This document shows positions 1-5,471 of a DNA stretch of 6,599 nucleotides, in pieces. The number at the start of each line of letters is the position of its first letter. Within the stretch, counting starts at the first letter, position 1. Source of the DNA: an uncultured Lachnospiraceae bacterium (lineage in GTDB: Bacteria; Bacillota; Clostridia; Lachnospirales; Lachnospiraceae). Under the pieces are notes generated by a model. The model was not told the origin of the DNA. It ran no database searches and worked only from the letters and a program-made list of their open reading frames with translations. The DNA lies in assembly GCA_947175845.1 (NCBI GenBank), contig CAMWOK010000173.1, positions 1-6,599 on the forward strand, written 5' to 3'. The translations under genes and the position numbers were made by a program.

Positions 1-16
1 CATTGATATATAACAT
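1..16 (-). CDS. possible 5' end of the next gene in the operon (partial)
   Basis: Directly after the TGA of the 663-residue protein gene (35-37) the minus strand carries AAGGAG (34-29), and 12 bases later an ATG at 16-14 opens a frame reading M-L-Y-I-N before the window ends. The strong SD next to the preceding stop codon implies a downstream co-transcribed gene. The spacing is slightly long, and a second ATG at 3-1 is an alternative start. Nothing can be said about the product. Confidence 0.4.
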
Positions 17-34
17 TCCGATAGCCCACTCCTT

Positions 35-2026
35 TCACTGTATGGAGTAGAGGCATCCATAAGATGTCTCCACGCAGTCATCATCCACCGCGGCCTGCCA
101 GTTCTCCGTCACGCCGATTATCGTTGTTCCACCCGCACCGATCATCTGTGCTTCCGCCACGGAAACACCCATCCCGAGTGCGGCTATGATATCGGCATCC
201 TTCTTTTCCTTTCCACGGTAGAAACTGATCATGTACCCCTGCAGATATGCTTCCGTGGCATTGTCATACGTTCCCTGACCGGACATATAATTCGGTTTTT
301 CCAGCTCGCGCGTCTCTCCTGCGGGAAGATTTTCATAGACATACAGCTGATTATCCGAAATTACGGCAAAATACCTGAAATCACGATCTGTCTCATTTGT
401 CACTGTGCCTGTGATTCCCCACTTCACGGAAGGCTTCAGCACACTGGATATACTGCCCGCGCCAAACTTCCTGGATGTCCCCGCCATAAAATAGGCATCC
501 TCAAACCCTGCACCGGGATCCATTCCACAGGTGAGCCGCTCTCCCTCCTTCTGAACGCGGTAATAGTACCCCTCACTGTCATCATAATAATAGTTATTTA
601 TAACTGGTCCAACATACGCATACTGTTCCGCCAGCCTCAGCTCCCATTCCTCGTAATCTGCATCATAACAGTGCATGTACGTCACCGCTTCTGCTAAATC
701 CTTTCCGAGTCCCTCAACTGTCACAGAGTACACTCTGGTGTTCACCACCTCAAAACCACTGCCGGTAATGTAAATCAAAATGATTCCAGCCAGCGTCGAC
801 ACCGGAACTGCAATCCAGTACCAGTCCCGCTTTTTCATAAAGCTCAGGATCAGATACAGAACAGGGCCCACAAAAATCACATACAAAACCACAATCCACT
901 TGAGCAGGCCGAAATTCAGGCGGTTTCCGCCATTTCCGAACGTGCGGAAAATCCTGCGCAGGATGTAATTGTTATCATAATATTTGTAGCTGTTGCTATT
1001 CACGTACGTGTAGCTGTTGATATTCTGCAAGAGAGACACATAACATCCTTCGTCTGACATCCCGGCAGGTGTCGCGAGAAGCCTCCCCAGATCAGTCAGC
1101 GCATACGGCACGAACTCCACCGCGCCAGCTCCCCATGAAGTTACCATAATCAGGCTCTCTGCTTGCATGTCATACCGGCCTGTCAAATCCTTAAGCTGCG
1201 CCAGCTCAAGCTGATTTAATTCCGCCGGATACTCCCCATCATAGTCGGATGTCCCTGGTTCATTCACGCCGTCGCACGCCACGCCAAAGTCAGGCAGACC
1301 GCTCAGCACTTCCTCCGCGCGGCCTCCTGTGCCGACGATCAGCAACCCTCCGCGGTTCACCCACTCTTCGATGCGCTCCTTTGCGCTGTCTGACAGAACG
1401 CCGGTATTGTAATTGTCTATCACCAGAATTATCAGGGAATCCAGCGCCCCTGTCAGACTGTCCTGATCCAGCTGCCACAGCTTTATCGGAAACTCAACCC
1501 CGTCATAGTAAATGCTCTCTCCGCCCAGATCCAGATAGGTGAGCGCACTGTAAGAATCGCTCAGAATCCCTACTGAAAGTGCATCTGCTCCCATCAGAAA
1601 AAAGCGCTTGAACCGCTGCTGTGCAATGACCTGCGACGACTCTGACACCAGAGAGACATTCAGCGTCCCGCCGGAGTACTCTATGCTCTCTTTCGGTATC
1701 CTGACCGCAAACTGTTTGGTGCTGCCCTCCGGCAGGGAGATCGCTGTGTCATAGACGCAGCACATCGCATCGTAGGAATCCTCTGTCTGCACGCGCGCTG
1801 TCCCTTCCCAGTCCTTTCCCTGATTGCTGATTGTCACCTGGATATCGTAGGTCGCGCCATCTGATGGAAGCAGCACCGCATCGATAGAATACACCTGATT
1901 ATCATTCTGTTCTGACGCAGTTTCCTCCGCCGCCATGCCTGTCCTTCCCGTAAGCATGGCGCAGAACAGTATTCCCAGGATCAAAAGTCCCCAAATTTGT
2001 TTCCCAATCGTTCTCTCTCTCTTCAT
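35..2026 (-). CDS. secreted/membrane-anchored protein with GATase1-like region and TM hairpin, unknown function
   Basis: I do not recognise a named family. The 663-residue protein starts with a charged MKRER and a hydrophobic core (about 11-26), with likely signal-peptide cleavage near MAA-EE (31-35); no lipobox is seen. Residues 45-140 look like a beta-sandwich (Ig/CARDB-type) region. Residues 150-320 look Rossmann or GATase1-like: SVGILSDS (151-158), SLIILVIDNYNTGVLSD (197-213), EWVNRGGLLIVGTGG (221-235) and SWGAGAVEFVPYALTD (297-312), a pattern seen in membrane proteins of Firmicutes and Actinobacteria whose catalytic residues are lost. Two membrane helices (about 375-396 and 403-421) flank a short positive loop, KKRDW, which by the positive-inside rule is cytoplasmic; both large domains would then be outside. 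The C-terminal domain (425-663) is Tyr-rich and unassigned. Cysteines at 89, 90, 251, 328, 453, 500, 651 and 657 would be extracytoplasmic. It has its own promoter, and a further gene seems to follow its stop directly. It could be a cell-envelope or transporter-associated factor; no link to the phosphonate genes is shown. Confidence 0.75.
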   Translation of the reverse strand: MKRERTIGKQIWGLLILGILFCAMLTGRTGMAAEETASEQNDNQVYSIDAVLLPSDGATYDIQVTISNQGKDWEGTARVQTEDSYDAMCCVYDTAISLPEGSTKQFAVRIPKESIEYSGGTLNVSLVSESSQVIAQQRFKRFFLMGADALSVGILSDSYSALTYLDLGGESIYYDGVEFPIKLWQLDQDSLTGALDSLIILVIDNYNTGVLSDSAKERIEEWVNRGGLLIVGTGGRAEEVLSGLPDFGVACDGVNEPGTSDYDGEYPAELNQLELAQLKDLTGRYDMQAESLIMVTSWGAGAVEFVPYALTDLGRLLATPAGMSDEGCYVSLLQNINSYTYVNSNSYKYYDNNYILRRIFRTFGNGGNRLNFGLLKWIVVLYVIFVGPVLYLILSFMKKRDWYWIAVPVSTLAGIILIYITGSGFEVVNTRVYSVTVEGLGKDLAEAVTYMHCYDADYEEWELRLAEQYAYVGPVINNYYYDDSEGYYYRVQKEGERLTCGMDPGAGFEDAYFMAGTSRKFGAGSISSVLKPSVKWGITGTVTNETDRDFRYFAVISDNQLYVYENLPAGETRELEKPNYMSGQGTYDNATEAYLQGYMISFYRGKEKKDADIIAALGMGVSVAEAQMIGAGGTTIIGVTENWQAAVDDDCVETSYGCLYSIQ
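985..1019 (-). repeat. 11-bp direct repeat inside the membrane protein gene
   Basis: The plus-strand word tgtagctgttg occurs at 985-995 and again at 1009-1019, 24 bases apart and in the same reading frame. It encodes the two NSY-type copies in the Asn/Tyr-rich stretch at residues 336-354. The most likely reading is a short internal coding repeat before the transmembrane hairpin rather than a regulatory element. Confidence 0.45.
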
Positions 2027-2040
2027 TTTCGTTCCCTTCC
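2027..2040 (-). promoter_or_regulatory. ribosome binding site of the 663-residue protein gene
   Basis: The minus strand shows GGAAGGGAACGAAA directly before the ATG. The AAGGGA core is six bases from the start codon. This supports initiation at 2026, which also leaves a proper signal peptide at the N-terminus. Confidence 0.65.
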
Positions 2041-2101
2041 CACATGCAAAGAATCTTTATCCCCTCATTTTCATAAACAATTGCCGCGCTGTCCTGAAAA
2101 C

Positions 2102-2130
2102 ATTATACAGGAATCGCATGGAAATAGCAA
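2102..2130 (-). promoter_or_regulatory. sigma-A-type promoter for the 663-residue membrane protein gene
   Basis: On the minus strand a -35 box TTGCTA (4 of 6 matches to TTGACA; 2130-2125) is followed after 17 bp by a perfect -10 box TATAAT (2107-2102). Transcription would start near 2095, giving a 5' leader of roughly 70 bases before the ATG at 2026. The -35 box lies only three bases beyond the T-tract of the preceding terminator, so one operon ends and the next begins within about 60 bp. I see no clear operator palindrome next to it. Confidence 0.7.
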
Positions 2131-2133
2131 TGC

Positions 2134-2158
2134 AAAAAGGAGAGTGTTCTACTCTCCT
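2134..2158 (-). terminator. Rho-independent terminator of the phosphonate operon
   Basis: On the minus strand, AGGAGAGT pairs perfectly with ACTCTCCT around the five-base loop AGAAC. The final T of the stem and the four bases after it form a run of five T. It sits about 21 bases past the aepY stop codon, the expected place for an operon terminator. Read on the plus strand the hairpin is preceded by A residues but followed by no T-tract, so it is directional for the minus strand. Confidence 0.85.
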
Positions 2159-2179
2159 ATTCCCCGCACCCTGCATTCG

Positions 2180-3322
2180 TTACGCTTCCCTTTTCCCCTG
2201 ATGATACGCCTCCATAAAGTCCATCCGGTTCTGCCTTGCGCTCTCCTTCGGCCTGCCAAGGTCCGCCCGCGAATCGAGTCTGACCATCACCTCAATCATG
2301 GAAAGCTCCTGTCTACCAGACGCATCCACAAGCGCCGCCTTTAATTCCTCCTCTGTCCTTACCAGACAGGTATTTTGATAGCCACACGCTGCTGCGACCT
2401 GTGAGAAGGTCTGTCCGCTGTATCCTGTCGGCATCGATCCGACGGACTCGTGCGCCGCATTGTTGATCACAATGTGCAGAAAATTCTTTGGCGCCTGCTT
2501 TGCCAGAAATGCCAGTGCGCCCATGTGCATCATCACGGCACCATCGCCGTCGACGCACACAATCTTTCTATGTTCGTCCGCCTGTGCCATTCCGCACGCA
2601 ATCATGGAGGCGTGCCCCATCCCTCCGACTGTCATAAAAAGCCGGTCATGGCCTCCAAACAGCGCGTCACTCTGCTCGTATAATTCCCGCGATATCTTGC
2701 CCGTGGTGGAAACTATATATGAATCGCTGTAAACCTGTTCAAGGATTGTGCGCAGCGCCTGTTCGCGCACAAGTTCGTATCCATTTTCCCAGACAAAGGC
2801 GCACTCTTTCTCAAACGTCCCCTTTTTCACGACAATCGCGTACTGCCTGCCATCCGCCAGCTGTCTTGCCGCCTGCGCAAAAATTTCCTCTAGCTGCTGC
2901 CCGGTGGTCGCGGCGTCAATCACAGCGTACGCAACATCCATGACCTCGAGCAGTTCGCAGGTCACCTTCCCCTGATAGGCGTGCTGCGGCTCGTCTTTTG
3001 TCCCCGGCTCCCCGCGCCATCCGACGACAAACAGCATGGGGATTCCATAGACCTCCCCGTTGGCAATCGACGCCAGCGGGTTGATGATATTCCCAAGCCC
3101 GGAGTTTTGCAGATACACAAGACAGGGGCTTTTTTCCGCCAGATATACCCCGGTCGCAAGGCCCACCGCCGCGCCTTCATTGGCAGTCACATAATGCCTG
3201 AACTGCTTTTGGCCGTCCAGACACACCGCGTCACAAAACTGCTTTAACGTCGAATCCGGCACACCTGCAATTGTGCGGATTCCTGCCTTTTTCACTTCCT
3301 GCAGAAAAACACTTGCTTTCAT
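2180..3322 (-). CDS. aepY: phosphonopyruvate decarboxylase
   Basis: A thiamine-diphosphate enzyme that decarboxylates phosphonopyruvate to phosphonoacetaldehyde, the irreversible step that pulls the unfavourable mutase reaction forward. It has 380 residues, the typical Ppd length; Ppd lacks the central domain of larger ThDP decarboxylases. The N-terminal Pyr domain shows GVPDSTLKQFCDA (20-32), TANEGAAVGLATG (46-58) with the cofactor-activating Glu49, YLQNSGLGNIINPL (70-83), and VVGWRGEPGTKDEPQH (99-114), a Ppd hallmark. The C-terminal PP domain shows GGMGHAS (233-239), the ThDP/Mg motif from GDGAVMMHMG (259-268) to INN (286-288), then HESVGSMPTG (291-300). The tail SRADLGRP (351-358) is also Ppd-like. 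The ATG at 3322 is chosen over an in-frame GTG at 3340 because GAGGGGGA lies 3-10 bases upstream of it and the start forms an ATGA overlap with the pntC stop. Related sulfopyruvate decarboxylases are disfavoured by the neighbouring mutase. It is the last gene before a terminator. Confidence 0.95.
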   Translation of the reverse strand: MKASVFLQEVKKAGIRTIAGVPDSTLKQFCDAVCLDGQKQFRHYVTANEGAAVGLATGVYLAEKSPCLVYLQNSGLGNIINPLASIANGEVYGIPMLFVVGWRGEPGTKDEPQHAYQGKVTCELLEVMDVAYAVIDAATTGQQLEEIFAQAARQLADGRQYAIVVKKGTFEKECAFVWENGYELVREQALRTILEQVYSDSYIVSTTGKISRELYEQSDALFGGHDRLFMTVGGMGHASMIACGMAQADEHRKIVCVDGDGAVMMHMGALAFLAKQAPKNFLHIVINNAAHESVGSMPTGYSGQTFSQVAAACGYQNTCLVRTEEELKAALVDASGRQELSMIEVMVRLDSRADLGRPKESARQNRMDFMEAYHQGKREA

Positions 3323-4107
3323 TCGTCCCCCTCTTTCCACGCACCCTCTGTATATCCATTTGCAGACAGAGCATCCGCATCCAGGGCAGTCAGCTCCTCC
3401 ACAGTATCAATCTCCACAATCTGGCCAGGCTCAACCGGAAAGACATTCAGACGAAGCGCATCGAGATTCCTGTCAACCACCTCATCCCAGAACAGACCTG
3501 CATTCTCTTCCTCTGCATACGCCTGCACAATCCGGTCCGCAAGAAGCCTGGCATCCTCTTTCTTAAAAAAGGAAATTCCGACCATGTTGAAGGTGTCTGT
3601 CCCGCCTTTTCCAACACGGGAAATAAAGCCATCCTGCAATTCAAATACCCAGTCGCCCGAATACCCTCTGACCATCTTACCATAATATCCGGAACGATCC
3701 AGCTTCCTGTCAAAGACAGACAGATCGGAGACAAGCAGATCTGCTTCACAGATGAAGCAGTCTGCCGTCCCAAGCACATTCCTCGCCGCATAGACGGATG
3801 AAATATTGTTCTTTACAGCATAGTCCGGATTTTCCAGTAAGCAAATCCCTTCATATTTATCACATAAATATGAAAACTGTTCCTTCATGTATCCCACGAC
3901 GAGATAGATTTCCTCTATTTCTCTTCGCTTCAGCCCTTCAATAACCGTTTCAACCAAAGGCTTTCCCAACACTTTCACCAAAGGTTTTGGCATCTTTAAA
4001 GTCAGGGGATGCATTCGCACGCCAAGCCCTGCCGCCATAATAATACCGATTTCTTTTCCCATATCTACCATCCATTTCAAATTCTGTGAAAGTACTGTCG
4101 TTGTCAC
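3319..4107 (-). CDS. pntC: LicC/PntC-type CTP:phosphonate (2-AEP) cytidylyltransferase
   Basis: A nucleotidyltransferase of the GT-A-like NTP_transferase family, 262 residues from the GTG at 4107. It probably activates 2-AEP with CTP to CMP-2-AEP for transfer to a surface polymer or lipid; the phosphocholine enzyme LicC is the close relative. Numbered from the GTG, it shows the signature MAAGLGVRMHPLT (24-36) followed by MPKPLV (39-44), ENPDYAVKNNISSVYAA (92-108) resembling the LicC substrate region, CEADLLVSD (120-128) with metal-ligand candidate Asp123, FWDEV (207-211), and VEIDTVEEL (231-239), which carries a typical second metal-site Glu/Asp pair. The substrate is inferred from the flanking aepX and aepY genes; phosphocholine or another phospho-alcohol remains possible. 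The start is uncertain: GTG at 4107 makes a 4-base overlap with the aepX stop, while ATGs at 4071 and 4062 would place the NTP loop nearer the N-terminus, as usual for the family. None has a strong SD. The 3' end overlaps aepY by four bases. Confidence 0.85.
   Translation of the reverse strand: MTTTVLSQNLKWMVDMGKEIGIIMAAGLGVRMHPLTLKMPKPLVKVLGKPLVETVIEGLKRREIEEIYLVVGYMKEQFSYLCDKYEGICLLENPDYAVKNNISSVYAARNVLGTADCFICEADLLVSDLSVFDRKLDRSGYYGKMVRGYSGDWVFELQDGFISRVGKGGTDTFNMVGISFFKKEDARLLADRIVQAYAEEENAGLFWDEVVDRNLDALRLNVFPVEPGQIVEIDTVEELTALDADALSANGYTEGAWKEGDE
3320..3333 (-). promoter_or_regulatory. ribosome binding site and start of aepY
   Basis: The minus strand reads AGAGGGGGACG and then the aepY ATG, a strong SD-like purine tract at usable spacing. 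It lies inside the end of pntC, and the start codon shares bases with the pntC TGA stop (ATGA). This decides the aepY start and predicts translational coupling of the two genes. Confidence 0.7.
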
Positions 4108-5399
4108 ATATCGTCAATCAGTGTAATAATCTCCTTAAACGGCATCAGCTTCGCATCCACTTCCAGCGCGCGGTGATTTTTCAGAATCTCGACCGCCGTG
4201 CTCTGCATTGCCGGAAAAGCGCTCCGCGTCAGCTGGTTTGCATAGATGACTATGTTCACACCGTGCTGCGCAAGCTCCGCCTCCGTCACGCTGTTGAAGG
4301 AAGTGGGAACAACTACGATCGGCGTATCTGTATTTTCTTGTCGGAAACGATCGCAGAACGCGAAGATTTCGTCCGGTGATTTTTTTCGGGAATGAATCAT
4401 AATCCCATCCGCGCCGGCATCCACATACGCAAATGCGCGCTGCAGCGCATCTTCCTGCCCCTTCTCCAGAATCAGGCTCTCAATGCGCGCGATAATCATA
4501 AACTCCTCCGTCCGCTGCGCGTTTTTTCCGGCGCGTATCTTCTCACAGAAATTCTCAATGGAATCCTGCGTCTGTGCCACTTCCGTGCCAAACAGGGAAT
4601 TTTTCTTCAATCCTGTCTTGTCCTCTATGATCACCGCGGACACGCCCATGCGCTCGAGCGTGCGCACATTATACACAAAATGCTCCACGAGTCCGCCCGT
4701 ATCTCCATCCAGAATAATAGGCTTGGTCGTCACCTCCATCACATCATCTATAGTGCGCATCCGCGACGACATGTCAACCAGCTCAATGTCCGGTTTTCCC
4801 TTCGCCGTGGAATCGCACAGGCTCGACAGCCACATCGCATCAAACTGATCCAGCTCCCCATTGTGCTCCACGATCGTTTTCTCCGCAATCAATCCGGTCA
4901 GTCCGCTGTGGACCTCGATGGTCTTCACGACAGGACACAGCTTGAGCAACTGGCGCAGACGACGGCGTCTGTATTCCGGCATGGCAAGCTTTTCCTTGAT
5001 GTTATCGTCAATTTTCTTCACATTCTCATTATAGGTATAGGCAACTTCGATCAGTTCACCGCCGTACTGCCTGAGATTCTCTATCACATTCTGCCGGATT
5101 GCGCGCTCTGGCCCCTCGCACCAGTTGTCCCCGTGTATCACATAGTCCGGTTTCACCTTTGCAAGAACCCTGTCGTACATAATTTCGTCCTGCGTAATTA
5201 CAGTGTTCACCAATCCTGTGTCCAACACAATCTGCTTTCTTTGCTCTATCGAAATAGTGGGAAAACGGTTGTACTTAATCATGGCGGCATCACTTAAGAT
5301 CCCCACAACCACCTCGCCGTATTTCTTTGCCTCGCGAAGAATATTTAAATGTCCTTCGTGGATTACATCCGTACAAAAACAGGTGTATACTTTCTTCAT
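4104..5399 (-). CDS. aepX: phosphoenolpyruvate mutase with N-terminal cytidylyltransferase-like domain
   Basis: AepX/PepM rearranges PEP to phosphonopyruvate, the committed C-P bond-forming step of nearly all phosphonate synthesis. The protein has 431 residues in two parts. Residues 1-125 or so resemble the glycerol-3-phosphate cytidylyltransferase (TagD) fold: HEGH at 14-17, EQRKQIV at 52-58 and VIHGDNW at 87-93. Residues 155-425 or so form the mutase TIM barrel of the isocitrate lyase superfamily: WLSSLCDST (190-198), DGDTGG (231-236) with Asp231 and Asp233 for the metal site, the diagnostic EDKTGLKKNS (259-268), ARIES (304-308), GIMIHS (332-337) and VVVPTSFN (362-369). The EDK-x5-NS motif separates true mutases from hydrolases and lyases of the superfamily. 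Spacing of Glu259, Lys265, Asn267 and Ser268 matches the mussel enzyme's E114, K120, N122 and S123. The ATG at 5399 gives the family-typical start; an AAAGG stretch 13 bases upstream is rather distant for an SD. The stop overlaps the pntC GTG start. The nucleotidyltransferase domain lacks the usual second motif (see findings). Confidence 0.95.
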   Translation of the reverse strand: MKKVYTCFCTDVIHEGHLNILREAKKYGEVVVGILSDAAMIKYNRFPTISIEQRKQIVLDTGLVNTVITQDEIMYDRVLAKVKPDYVIHGDNWCEGPERAIRQNVIENLRQYGGELIEVAYTYNENVKKIDDNIKEKLAMPEYRRRRLRQLLKLCPVVKTIEVHSGLTGLIAEKTIVEHNGELDQFDAMWLSSLCDSTAKGKPDIELVDMSSRMRTIDDVMEVTTKPIILDGDTGGLVEHFVYNVRTLERMGVSAVIIEDKTGLKKNSLFGTEVAQTQDSIENFCEKIRAGKNAQRTEEFMIIARIESLILEKGQEDALQRAFAYVDAGADGIMIHSRKKSPDEIFAFCDRFRQENTDTPIVVVPTSFNSVTEAELAQHGVNIVIYANQLTRSAFPAMQSTAVEILKNHRALEVDAKLMPFKEIITLIDDM

Positions 5400-5425
5400 C
5401 TATCACACCAGACCTTTCTTGATAA

Positions 5426-5449
5426 AAGCGTTCTTCCTCAGAACAGCTT
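5426..5449 (-). terminator. possible hairpin / weak attenuator between phnW and aepX
   Basis: Within the 72-base spacer (5400-5471), the minus strand can fold AAGC-T-GTTCT, loop GAGGA, AGAAC-GCTT: nine base pairs with a single bulged T, followed directly by TT and then ATC. With the stem's last two bases this gives a run of four T. The stem is modest in G+C and the T-run is short, so it could be a leaky terminator, a processing site or a 3'-end protecting hairpin for the phnW message. It could also be chance. I see no convincing promoter in the same spacer, so read-through to aepX is assumed. Confidence 0.4.
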
Positions 5450-5471
5450 CCGGAAAATCATATTCTTTCTG

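Noticed and set aside
2052..2072. Tiny upstream frame (ATGAAAATGAGGGGATAA) in the leader of the membrane protein gene
   Set aside because: It has only five codons, no good SD and no attenuator-like structure around it; it is probably chance.
2180..3340. Alternative GTG start of aepY at 3340
   Set aside because: The GTG-initiated frame would translate the purine SD tract itself (M-E-R-G-G-R). The ATG at 3322 has that SD at good spacing and the classic ATGA overlap.
3271..3801. 176-residue plus-strand open frame over pntC and the start of aepY
   Set aside because: It is antisense to conserved coding sequence, with no motif or promoter.
4392..5297. 301-residue open frame on the plus strand
   Set aside because: It lies wholly antisense to aepX, whose frame carries clear catalytic motifs. 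Its translation is rich in His, Arg and Leu without recognisable motifs, and it has no SD, as expected of an antisense shadow.
4104..5399. Phosphonopyruvate hydrolase or isocitrate-lyase-type enzyme instead of a mutase
   Set aside because: The EDK-x5-NS motif and the adjacent decarboxylase and aminotransferase genes specify PEP mutase.
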